Shown piece after piece: positions 21,876-30,636 of a DNA stretch of 64,000 nt. The translations under genes were made by a program, and so were the position numbers. The first letter of the stretch is position 1. Each line of letters begins with the position of its first letter. Source of the stretch: Cycas panzhihuaensis (lineage: Eukaryota > Cycadophyta); contig CM041465.1 of NCBI GenBank assembly GCA_023213395.1, positions 38,633,741 to 38,697,740 of the forward strand. Reading direction: 5' to 3'. The notes below the pieces were generated by a model. It searched no databases. It was given only the letters and a program-made list of their open reading frames with translations, and was not told the origin of the DNA.

Positions 21876-22991
21876 TCAGGGTATCCCTCCCCCACTCTGT
21901 CTCAAGGCGGCTCCTGCGCCTGGTCCTCCCAAAATTTCTTCGTTTATACGTATCGGGGTAGCAATAATGGCATCCTTCTCCTTTATTTTCTCTTGAAGGG
22001 CCGCTATCTCTGCTTTATACCCTGCCTCCAAATCCTGGATCATCTGAATGATTGGTCCCGCTTTGTCCTGCGGTGTAGGAGGTGCTGAGGGCTCTCCAAC
22101 TTCTGCTGCTGCTGGGAAGTCTTCCCATTCTTCCCAGGATGCTTCTGCCTCCTCCTCCTCTTCTTCTTCTGTTTCCTCCTCTCCTTTCTTCCTCTTCCCA
22201 CGTCGATGGACAGCTTGCTTTGTCCTATGAGGAATAGATGTACCTGGGGTTTTTTGTAACCAGGTAAGGACCTTCTGCATTTGCTTCTGAACTCTCCGTT
22301 TAGCTTCCATGTTGGTTGTTGTGTCTGGGAACTCTGCTACCCACTGTTTAATGATTGGTTCCCGAGGAGAAATAGTGGTTCTGGTTAATTGAACTTCCGG
22401 ACACTGGTAAAACAAAATTGCCAAAAGCAATGAAGGATGGCGGAAGGGGTGTGTCCGGATTTCCTGTAGCTGTTGCCTCATATTTTCTGATAAAAATTCG
22501 GACCAGTTCATTCTTTCTCCATCCCGGATTTTTAATAGTACCTGCATCATACCTCCCTGGATGTAGGTATATTTCCTTTTTGACAGAAACCTGGAATTAA
22601 TCACCTTGGCCACCCACTGCAATCTGTCGTCAATAATGTCAGCTACCCTGATTCCGCTGGACATTATCTGAGTGTTAGGTTGGCATAGCTCCCTCATCCA
22701 CATTTCCCTGTCAACCTCCGACCTTTTCGTTCCCAATGGAACCTCTCCCTCCTTGGGAAGTCCAGTAATAGTGTGGACTATATCTGCGTCCAATTTAACT
22801 TTGCTGCTGTTTGCTTTTAGGGCCATCAGGATTTGGTCCATTAACTCCGGGTCATAATACATAGGGTTACAAAAAATATAGTCCTTCCAGCCTGCCTGCT
22901 TAACCTTTGTCTGAAATGCTGCTGGTAGGGTTTGGAGGTCCTGTTTAAGCTTAGGAATGTATGCCTCTTGGCACCCTGCCGTCCTCATCAT
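21876..22991 (-). CDS. Gypsy-B extra ORF in env position, 371 aa, function unknown
   Basis: An uninterrupted 371-codon frame downstream of integrase and upstream of the 3' LTR. It starts at a double ATG (22991/22988) and ends TGA at 21876-21878. Residues 1-200 look globular (YYDPELMDQILMAL, IVHTITGLPKEGEVPLGTKR, LQWVAKVINSRFL, MNWSEFLSENMRQQLQ). The motif spacing recalls the family named 'putative plant transposon protein', a tentative link. Residues about 270-300 form a basic patch (HRRGKRKKG) running into a Glu-rich tract. Residues about 320-355 (EAGYKAEIAALQEKIKEK) look coiled-coil. There is no signal peptide or membrane helix, so it is not a visible envelope protein. A pyrimidine-rich stretch ending CAG sits two bases before the ATG, suggesting expression from a spliced RNA. 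Confidence 0.82.
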   Translation of the reverse strand: MMRTAGCQEAYIPKLKQDLQTLPAAFQTKVKQAGWKDYIFCNPMYYDPELMDQILMALKANSSKVKLDADIVHTITGLPKEGEVPLGTKRSEVDREMWMRELCQPNTQIMSSGIRVADIIDDRLQWVAKVINSRFLSKRKYTYIQGGMMQVLLKIRDGERMNWSEFLSENMRQQLQEIRTHPFRHPSLLLAILFYQCPEVQLTRTTISPREPIIKQWVAEFPDTTTNMEAKRRVQKQMQKVLTWLQKTPGTSIPHRTKQAVHRRGKRKKGEEETEEEEEEEAEASWEEWEDFPAAAEVGEPSAPPTPQDKAGPIIQMIQDLEAGYKAEIAALQEKIKEKDAIIATPIRINEEILGGPGAGAALRQSGGGIP

Positions 22992-22993
22992 GG

Positions 22994-23030
22994 CTGTGGA
23001 TTTCCAGAGGTAAGAAAGAAACCAAAGCGT
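22994..23030 (-). promoter_or_regulatory. candidate 3' splice site for the extra ORF
   Basis: The minus strand reads TTTCTTTCTTACCTCTGG then AAATCCACAG, with the AG at 22995-22994 and the ATG two bases later. Gypsy-A keeps the same tract and CAG before its copy. No donor was assigned. Confidence 0.45.
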
Positions 23031-23199
23031 ACCGGTAGAACCGCACGTACGTACCTCTGAGGAACGCTTGTCGTTTCACTGTTTTCGCGCACTGTGATGC
23101 GTACCCGAGCAATTTCTTACGTGCCGTGGTCCGTTCCGCTCTGCGTACCGCACGGGAATGTTCGCAGGTACGTAATGATTTGTCGTTTTGCGTATTTTG

Positions 23200-23620
23200 T
23201 CTTATACGTGCCCTTGGTACGTATAATGTTAAGAATTTCCATTATGCGTACTCGATTGCGTACTTTCTTTGGTACGTATAATGTAAATAGTCACTTAAGT
23301 ATCTTTTACGGTGCGTGCCGACACGTCCGCTGGTTGGTACGTATAATGTATAATTTGAGTTTACGCTCCTTTGCACTGTGCGTACCTGTCTACGTACTTT
23401 TCAGGTACGTATAATGTAATTGAGCCACTTAAAGTTATTTCTACTATGCGTGCACGTCGTGCTTTTCGAATGCGTATAGTATAATTCTGAGTCACCTTTT
23501 TCAACTATGCGTACTTTAGTGAATTCCTTTGGTACGTATAGTGTATTTTCCACTTTTATCACTGTCCCAACTGTACGTACCTGGTAACGTACCTGTTTCG
23601 GTACGTACACTGTAATTCGC
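23200..23620 (-). repeat. Gypsy-B inverted-repeat array between integrase and extra ORF
   Basis: Seven units with core GGTACGTATAATGT (plus strand) at about 23216, 23271, 23336, 23403, 23469, 23531 and 23600, spaced 55-69 bp. Most are preceded by (A)TGCGTACC, giving imperfect hairpins such as TGCGTACCTG paired with CAGGTACGTA. The array has no open frame and lies where an intron upstream of the extra ORF would be. Confidence 0.85.
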
Positions 23621-23860
23621 TTGTATGCTGATGAGTTTTCCTCTGATTTTTCTCGGATTATACTGCTGTTGCTTATATCAGAAATGAGTTACGGTTATTT
23701 TTTATTTTTTCCAATTTTTTTTCAATTTTTATATCCATACCGAACTGGATCATGGCTCGGTATCAAGGCAGTTGAGTGCCTCAACAACATGCAATACGCT
23801 ATGGTACAACCAGCTGATCCTGCTGGTAACTGGCTACTCAATGTAAGGCTTGAGTCTGCT
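23621..23860 (-). other. Gypsy-B spacer after integrase
   Basis: T-rich sequence then the probable end of the integrase C-terminal domain. No separate gene is visible. Confidence 0.4.
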
Positions 23861-23865
23861 ACCAT

Positions 23866-25078
23866 TTACCCGTGTTGGTAGCAGGGGTCCGTCGATTTCT
23901 CGGCGCACGAACCATTCTCGAAAATTCTTTCCACGATGTATGGTCCCAACCACCGCATCTTGAGTTTCCCGGGGTGTGTTTTAAATTTGCTGTCGTATAG
24001 CAATACTTGGTCGCCTTCACTGAATTGTGGTTTCCGCAGATGGTGGTCATGCCATGCTTTTTGTCGTTGCTTTTCTATATGTTGCACCCAGTTTGCTAGA
24101 TGTCGCGTTTCTTCCAACCGTATTAGATCTTCCAGTCGTCGTTCCAAGGACTGGAGGTCATCTAGTCGGCATTGTATTGCCACTCGTGGTCGGGTATCTC
24201 GAATTCGGTCGGAAGGATGGCTTCCGTGCCATATACAAGCTGGAATGGGGTCTGTCCAACTGATCTTTTGTATGTCGTACGAAAGGCCCATAGTACGGAA
24301 GGTAGCTTCTCATTGTCGATCTGCCGATGTCGCATATCTTCCGTAATGCAGCTTCGATTATTTTGTTTGAGCTCTCTGCTTGACCATTGGCTCTCGAGTA
24401 ATAGGGAGTTGATTTCCGATGGCTAATCATGAAGGCAGTTGTCAATGTTTCAATCGTTTGGTTGAGGAAGTGGGCACCTTGGTCACTGACAATCTCCAAA
24501 GGGCATCCAAATCGCGTGATTATCACCTCATACAAAAATCTTGCTGTGCTTTCTGCATCGGCTTTCCTCAATGCGCGTGCTTCCACCCACTTTGTCGTAT
24601 AGTCGGTTGCCACCAGAATGTATCGAGCTTTTGATCTGCGTGCTGCTGGTTTGATAGGCCCCACAAAGTCGAGTCCCCACCTTTCAAAGTATGGGATGCA
24701 ACGGGTGGAAATCCTGTCGATTAGGTTTCCCCACTCGTTGGCAATAGTCGCATGCTTGAACCCATTTTTTAACATCTTCGAACATTGATGGCCACCAGAA
24801 TCCCGATGTCAAGATTTTCCGCCATGTGGCCAATTTTCCCATGTGGCCACCCGCTACTCCTTCATGTGCCTGCGACATGATCTGGTTTGTCTCATGCTGT
24901 CGAACACAACGTCGCAATATGTCATCCGACCCCAATTTGTACAACTCACCACTGATAAGCTGATACGGCTCCGCTTTTCTGATGAAATTTCTTTTCCCTG
25001 TACGATCTAATTCTGCTGGCACTTCACCGGTCGCTAGGTATTCTGGTATACCCTCATACCAGTCTACTGGAACTGCAT
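23866..25078 (-). pseudogene. Gypsy-B integrase
   Basis: The zinc domain at 25022-24684 is intact: HEGVAGGHMGKLATWRKI, GFWWPSMFEDVKKWVQACDY and CQRVGKP give the HHCC set. The core frame, 24775-24158, carries WGLDFVGP (Asp), VSDQGAHFLNQTI (Asp) and RANGQAESSNKIIE (Glu), so all three catalytic residues survive. One frameshift near 24700 joins the two frames and another near 24300 precedes the C-terminal part (MRWLGPYIVERIFENGS, 24291-23866). No chromodomain is present. Confidence 0.9.
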
Positions 25079-25868
25079 CTATCTTTGAATAGAGTCAGTC
25101 GGAAAATCATCTGGTATCCCTGTTACTTTTTCTCCATTTTTGATTATCGATAGTTGATCTGGAATGATGTGTGCCTTGCCCGGTTTCACAATGACTTTGA
25201 ATGAGAATTCTTGGAACAGCATTAACCATCTGCTGATTCTTCCCCGCATAATAGGTTTATTCACCAAATACATCAAGGCTTGGTGGTCGACAAAAAACAG
25301 GAATGGATTAGATAACAAATAATGTCGAAACTTTTGTAGTGCATAAACCATGCCGAGTGCTTCCCTTTCCGTCGTCAGATAATTCGCTCGCCTCGTAAGT
25401 TTCCGACTGGCAAAATAGATTGGATGGTCCGTTTTATCATCACTGGGTTGGGCCAATACGCATCCAATAGCGTATTGTGACGCATCCACATGTACGTGAA
25501 AGGTTTTCTTCCAATCTGGGAATCGCAATATAGCGCCGCTACTATGGCACCTTTAATGTTTCGAATGCTCGTTGCTGATCCTCGGTCCATATCCATTCAA
25601 TATTCTTTTTTAGCAATTCTTCCAGAGGTCCAGATATATATGCATATCCTCTGATAAATTTTCTATAATATCCCGTCAAACCCAAAAAACCTTTTAGCTG
25701 CTTCCTCGTATTCGGTGTCGGAAAGTGTAAAATGGCAGACACTTTTGCTGGATCCGTCAGCAATCCTTCTTTGCTGACTATATGCCCTAGGAGGTTTCCA
25801 AAGGGTACCAGAAATGTACATTTTTCTGGATTGAGACACAATTTATTTTCCCGACAAGTTTGCAACAT
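25079..25868 (-). pseudogene. Gypsy-B RNase H and RT thumb
   Basis: 25868-25542 encodes the RT connection (CLNPEKCTFLVPFGNLLGH, GFLGLTGYYRKFIRGYA). After a frame break near 25540, 25528-25079 gives RNase H with FHVHVDASQYAIGCVLAQ, TTEREALGMVYALQKFRHYL and FFVDHQALMYLVNKP. The Asp, Glu and Asp expected in the RNase H active site are present. Gypsy-A has its own damage at different sites, so the two copies decayed independently. Confidence 0.9.
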
Positions 25869-27080
25869 TTATCTCAAGTTTTCCATATGATTTTTCATTA
25901 AGCCGTACAATGTCCAATCGTCTAAGAATACAGCAACTATTTCTCCAATAAATTTACGAAAAATATTAATCACAATCCGTTGAAATGTCGCTGGTGCATT
26001 TGTAAGACCGAATGGCATTACCTTATAGGCATACGTACCCCATTCAGTTACGAATGTTGTCTTTGCCTGATCTTCGGGGGCAATCTGCACTTGATTGTAC
26101 CCACTAAATCCGTTTTTGAATGAATAGATTTCATTTCCTCCAACTGCTTCTAAAATATCTTCCGTGAAAGGTAACGGAAATGGATCTTTTTTCGTCACTT
26201 TGTTCAATTGTCTGTAATCCACACAGACTCGAATTTTCCCATTTTTCTTTGGAACTACTACTACAGGGCTCACCCAGTCACTATAGTCAATTTCGTATAT
26301 ATAACCCGCTTCTAACATTTTATCAAGCTCCGCTTTTACTTTTTCTTTATATTTTGGATTCATTCGGTATGGTCGTTGTTTTCCCGGTTTAGCATCTTCC
26401 ACTAGATCAATATGATGCATTCCTATCTCCGGAGGAATACCTTTCAAATCTTTATACGACCACGCGAACACATCACGGAATTCTTCGAATAATTGTTGAG
26501 CTTCGGCTACCGTTTGGGAATCCCAATAATCTCCAATTCGAATAAGCTTAGGACTTTCTGGATTGCCAACATTAATTTCTGTTGTTTTCAATTTCGTTAT
26601 ACCCACATCTTCTACATTTTCAGTTTTGTGCCCTAGAGCATCTTCTACTTTTCTTTCTCCAACGGTGAATTCTGTAAACTCTGCAGGATAATTCACAATC
26701 TCTTCTTCTTCACTATGTATGGATTCTACTGTTTCCTGATCTGTTAAATGCTGTTCTAGTTTTATGCTCATCATTCTGATATGTTTCAGGATTTTGTCTA
26801 CTTCTTGGTTTTCCGAAGTATGCCTAAAGGTTTTTATAAAAGATTCTCTTAGGTTTCCCCAAGTTATATCTAAGTTTTGCTCCCTTCCCAGGAACCAGTC
26901 TTTTGCTACTCTCCCTAAGGTGTGGTAGAAGTAGTTAGACCAATTCCGCTTAGGTATACTCAAAGATTTCCAATTTTGTTTACACACCTGTATGTGTTTT
27001 CTAGGGTCATGTCCTACATAAAATATTGGAATAGCTAGTTGGTCTGGATGATCGAATCGTATTCGAAACATCGTTTGCAT
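25869..27080 (-). CDS. Gypsy-B capsid-like linker and reverse transcriptase, 403-codon open frame
   Basis: An uninterrupted frame, part of a longer pol with no start of its own. Residues about 45-95 carry NWSNYFYHTLGRVAKDWFL and ITWGNLRESFIKTFRHTSE, which look like a retrotransposon capsid segment. An acidic tract follows, then YWDSQTVAEAQQLFEEF. RT motifs from about residue 210 are EDAKPGKQRPYRMNPKYKEK, VSPVVVVPKKNGKIRVCVDY, FPLPFTEDIL, SGYNQVQIA, MPFGLTNAPATFQRIV, and the catalytic AVFLDDW at about 25914-25934. FLDD replaces the common YxDD, with the two Asp kept. A stop after 25869 separates it from the thumb and RNase H. Confidence 0.88.
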   Translation of the reverse strand: MQTMFRIRFDHPDQLAIPIFYVGHDPRKHIQVCKQNWKSLSIPKRNWSNYFYHTLGRVAKDWFLGREQNLDITWGNLRESFIKTFRHTSENQEVDKILKHIRMMSIKLEQHLTDQETVESIHSEEEEIVNYPAEFTEFTVGERKVEDALGHKTENVEDVGITKLKTTEINVGNPESPKLIRIGDYWDSQTVAEAQQLFEEFRDVFAWSYKDLKGIPPEIGMHHIDLVEDAKPGKQRPYRMNPKYKEKVKAELDKMLEAGYIYEIDYSDWVSPVVVVPKKNGKIRVCVDYRQLNKVTKKDPFPLPFTEDILEAVGGNEIYSFKNGFSGYNQVQIAPEDQAKTTFVTEWGTYAYKVMPFGLTNAPATFQRIVINIFRKFIGEIVAVFLDDWTLYGLMKNHMENLR

Positions 27081-27191
27081 TTCTTGCCAATTTTTAAGGG
27101 TATGTTGGTGAGCTAAGTACCAATACCAAGCTTTCCCTCGTAGGGTTAGGATTAAATCCTGCTGCCATTGGGTTTTGTCCCAATTTCCCTA
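27081..27191 (-). other. Gypsy-B bridge with in-frame TAG and first capsid-like segment
   Basis: Translation after the TAG at 27191-27189 reads GNWDKTQWQQDLILTLRGKA then WYWYLAHQHTLKNWQEMQTM, running straight into the 403-codon frame. The TAG is followed by GGA AAT. Gypsy-A has the same TAG and flanks at 16837-16839. Confidence 0.6.
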
Positions 27192-28265
27192 CTCTATCCA
27201 ATATTCAACGCAATGTGTTAAATGGATAGTCCCATATAACTGCTCCCCATAGAATGGTTTAACGTAATCCCCAATATAGGTTTGACAGTTTGTTTTTTCC
27301 GGAATAGTGATTTTATTTCCTAGACCAGACTCGCTAGAAGTACTTACCAGCAATCCTCCTTCCATTTTCCCAGTTTTGGCGCCAATGGTTGGAAGAGATT
27401 TATGGCCGGGCGGGTGTACCTCTAAGGAATAAGAGGAGGGAATATTACTTCCTTCCTCGAGTTGTAATAAAGGGGGGGGTAAGGAATCTACCTCAGGACC
27501 CACACCTGAAGTAGATGGGATGTCAGGGTTACTACTAACTAGAAAAAAACTACGAAAATTACTAGATAAGCTAAGGGTGGGTTGGTCTAGGTTATTATCA
27601 ATTTCCAAATGATCATTAGTCAGCATATATTCAAAAGAATTTAAATTATTATCAATGTTTACAGATACATATTTAGATAACAAATTACATCTGAAAGAAG
27701 AAGAGTTTACTTCATATGCGTCCTGAAACCAGTAATCCACGAACCTCATACCGTGTTCGTCATCCGAAGAGTTGTATATTTCTTCGAGATCCGTTGGTTC
27801 TTCATGCTGGTGATGCTTTGACGTGGTGGGCTCTTCCGCCATGTGAAAGATGTGTTCTTCCTCATTGGAAGAAAATGTTGTGCTTGTTACTGTTGTACTG
27901 GATCCTTCGTCTGGAATTACTTCAATCGAACTTCTTCCCAGCATTGGTAGCACCACTTTGTTGTTGTTGTCCGATAAGGTGAAGGTTACCTTTTCCCAAT
28001 TCTGAAGGCATTGTGTTTTGTATAACCATGGCCTTCCTAGTAATGCTGGGTAGGGTGTGGCTCCTTTCTCCGTTTCCACGATCGTGAAGTCAACTCTTAC
28101 CACTATCCCTGCCACGTCTACTTTGATATTGGCCAATCTGCCCATGGGTCGCACCAGTAGCTCATTGGCCAACTTCAGCGAATAGGTTGCCGCCTCCAAC
28201 TTCGGGCTTCCCAATTTACGCCATGTTGCATTTGGTAACACATTCTTCCGCACCTCCATCCACAA
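27189..28265 (-). pseudogene. Gypsy-B protease body and acidic linker, 358 codons
   Basis: The first third is retropepsin downstream of the active site (NATWRKLGSPKLEAATYSLK, NIKVDVAGIVVRVDFTIVE, ALLGRPWLYKTQCLQNWEKV). The remainder is a Ser/Asn/acidic linker of about 230 residues (TDLEEIYNSSDDEHGMRF, NIDNNLNSFEYML, PEVDSLPPPLLQLEEG) with no known fold, ending at TAG 27189. It is joined to the active site (28260-28249) by a frameshift. Confidence 0.8.
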
Positions 28266-28640
28266 TTACTCGAGGAAATGTTTCTCCCAATACGGACATG
28301 GTTACCATTGGGTCCATGTCGAATGATGGTATAATTTGTTTTAAACTTCTGGTCACTCCTTTTTGTAATACTCCTCCTTTGATCCAATCAATAACTTGAG
28401 ACAGAGGAATAGTTAATCGAATCGCTTTTACTAGATTCTCCATCAATAACAACATTTTGGGAATATCTTCTGCTGGTAATCCTTTAAACAACTCTTCCAT
28501 TTGCACCATTTGGGGTTTTGCCGTAGATTCTTCTGGTAGTTTTTCTGGCTCCTTTTGTTTGTTTTTCCGAACATAAACATTTTTGTTTGTTTACCCATTG
28601 GTAGTATATTTTCTTCTGACGAAACCATCTAACACTTGTT
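28216..28640 (-). pseudogene. Gypsy-B protease N-terminal part with active site
   Basis: The frame 28509-28216 reads MDPMVTMSVLGETFPRVIVD followed by Gly-Gly-Ala, giving a DGG-type catalytic motif at 28260-28249 and matching Gypsy-A. Immediately after, a two-base change relative to Gypsy-A throws the frame off. Confidence 0.8.
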
Positions 28641-28739
28641 TCCCTTGTTTATACCGATCCATCTCTGTTGGGGGGTTTGGATATCCTTCATCCAATTTCT
28701 CTTTTTGTTTGTTCTGCAATTTCACATTCTTCGTTTACG

Positions 28740-29100
28740 CACGATTGTCATCGTGTTAGTCGCTTTAGCTTTACCCTTACAATCCTCCGCTTTGTGGTCG
28801 CCGGGCCACGATTCTTTATCTGACGGCTCATTCGTATTCTTGCTTCATTGGGCATTCGGATTTCCGGTTCGAATCGAAGCAGATGAGGCATCTCCCCATC
28901 GGTACTTTCTTCCTCGAGGGTTCCGTGCGCCTCGTTATATACACATTCCGAGGTGGGTTGCCTCTTCCCCGACCTCGACCTCTGAATGCTTTTCCCCTGG
29001 AATTGTAGAAACAATCCTTGGTTGTGTGTGTGTCAACCTCACATATGTGGCACCACTTCTCCGCTGGTGCGTCGCCTTTGTTTTAAATTCAACTCACATT
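28740..29100 (-). pseudogene. Gypsy-B zinc-knuckle region
   Basis: CHICEVDTHTTKDC is encoded near 29057-29010 and is followed by Arg/Gly-rich residues. The further knuckles seen in Gypsy-A are damaged here by small deletions in CG-rich sequence near 28800-28880. The gag frame ending at 29194 stops just upstream, so knuckle and gag are now in different frames. Confidence 0.75.
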
Positions 29101-29193
29101 CCGGGTGGTATGTGAGTTTTCCTCAGAATGTGGCACCACTTGGTTACCCTTCCAGTGTGCTCTTTCTTCTTGGGCATCTCTTCTTCCTCCCGG

Positions 29194-30498
29194 TTATTTC
29201 TGATTTTCAATCTTGCCACCTCTTTTCTCAGTGCCTCCAATTCTGACTCCTCTTCTGCTACCCCTACAGCGTAAGGGTTGATTATATTGATTCTGCTTCA
29301 ATTCTCTAATCTCATCTTGTAATCTTAACAGCAAGGAATCTTGTCCTCCTGCTTGGGCATCCATTTCCATCTCGAAATCTAATGCCAGATCCTGAGCATT
29401 CTTGAATGACTTTAGCGGATGAGCATGCATCATAGCTCGCAACTTCTCATTCAGCCCTCTTACAAAGTAATTCTTCATATTATGATCCGTGATCGTTTCA
29501 TTGATCATGCTCGCTGCAATAATCTTCATTCGGCTAATGTAAGTTAGGACGGATTCCCCCGACCTCTGCCTGATCTCTCGCAGTGCGATTTCCACGGCTT
29601 CATTACTGCGAAACTTTTGAAATCTCTCCTCAAACGCTTTCTTAATCTTTACCCATGGCTCATTTTTGTTTATTTCCTTATACCAAGCCAAGGGTACTCC
29701 TCTCAATGTACAGGCGAAGCGTGCTTTAATTTCATCTTCGTCCATAATCTTTTTGACATCAATGAGGTTCTGAAAGAGATACACATGCTCTGCTGCGTCT
29801 GAAGTATCATTGAAGATTAATTTCCCAAAGTCTCTATAGTCGTCCATTTTGGGAGATTGCAACTGTCCCCCACCTGATGGTGATCTTTCCCCTCCTCCGT
29901 CCTTTGGGGATGCACTGGGAGTAACTACTGCTGCACTATCCTTTCCAAACAACGGATTTTTGAACGGAGTTTTTATGTGTATAGGTTCCACTACACCTGG
30001 AACTTGTATAGTCAATGGCGTTACCGTAATGTAAGATTGATCCGATCCCTTTTCTGTCGAATCTTCAAAAAGCTGTCTCGTTAGCTTGTTTTCCCAATAT
30101 GCCGAGGGACCTTCCTCCGCCTTCTTATCGCTGTCACCTAGGTCCTTCGGGCTGTCCTCCACTGGTATACTTCCCTCTGTTAGAATCTCTTTATGTTTTT
30201 CATCCACTTCAGGTTTCCCTTCAATCTCCGGGCTAAACAAATCATCTCTCATAGGGGCTGGTGTCAATACCATGTGTTCGCCATGGGTTTGCTCTTCCTG
30301 AGGTGTCTGGGCTCCACTTGCCTCAGATCCTTCAACAGACAGTCCCTTAGTCTCGTTGTTTTGCGAACTTAATCTCCTCGCCCTTCTGAGTTTTGCTTCC
30401 TTTGACCATCTTAGTGCCCTTTGTCTGTTGGTTTCCTTTTCCTTGGGTGAAGTATCCTTCTGGGGCTCTTCCGACCTTGAAGGCCTCTTAGGTGGCAT
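29194..30498 (-). CDS. Gypsy-B gag, 434 aa
   Basis: Open from an ATG at 30498 (MPPKRPSRSEEPQKDTSPKE) to 29194. Residues 1-60 are basic (RWSKEAKLRRARRLSS), 60-200 are acidic and Pro-rich, and residues about 220-330 form the capsid fold of the retrotransposon gag family: AEHVYLFQNLIDVKKIMDED, FACTLRGVPLAWYKEINK, WVKIKKAFEERFQKFRS, SGESVLTYISRMK. The tail is basic (RCRGSRRGVRIGGTEKRGG), probably shifted from the zinc-knuckle frame by an indel. Forms the virus-like particle. The upstream in-frame GTG at 30510 was not taken as the start. Confidence 0.88.
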   Translation of the reverse strand: MPPKRPSRSEEPQKDTSPKEKETNRQRALRWSKEAKLRRARRLSSQNNETKGLSVEGSEASGAQTPQEEQTHGEHMVLTPAPMRDDLFSPEIEGKPEVDEKHKEILTEGSIPVEDSPKDLGDSDKKAEEGPSAYWENKLTRQLFEDSTEKGSDQSYITVTPLTIQVPGVVEPIHIKTPFKNPLFGKDSAAVVTPSASPKDGGGERSPSGGGQLQSPKMDDYRDFGKLIFNDTSDAAEHVYLFQNLIDVKKIMDEDEIKARFACTLRGVPLAWYKEINKNEPWVKIKKAFEERFQKFRSNEAVEIALREIRQRSGESVLTYISRMKIIAASMINETITDHNMKNYFVRGLNEKLRAMMHAHPLKSFKNAQDLALDFEMEMDAQAGGQDSLLLRLQDEIRELKQNQYNQPLRCRGSRRGVRIGGTEKRGGKIENQK

Positions 30499-30622
30499 TG
30501 GAAGGTCCACAGGCCGGGTGGCTTAGCTCTGACACCGCCATCACCTGTTGGCGTGGTCCTGCCCTTTACACATTCTTTTTCCCTTTGAAACCCCTAGGCC
30601 CTGTCCCTCCTCAACGGACGTA

Positions 30623-30635
30623 GGCAACGGAACCA
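30623..30635 (-). other. Gypsy-B primer-binding site, tRNA-Glu type
   Basis: The minus strand reads TGGTTCCGTTGCC one base inside the LTR, identical to Gypsy-A. It predicts priming by tRNA-Glu rather than the initiator tRNA-Met used by the copia elements here. Confidence 0.8.
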
Positions 30636-30636
30636 A

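Noticed and set aside
21876-22991. Envelope glycoprotein
   Set aside because: Position fits, but there is no signal peptide, no membrane helix and no furin-like site; the tail is charged and coiled-coil-like.
23200-23620. CRISPR-like array of spaced repeats
   Set aside because: Units are diverged, spacers are related to each other, and the context is a plant retrotransposon.
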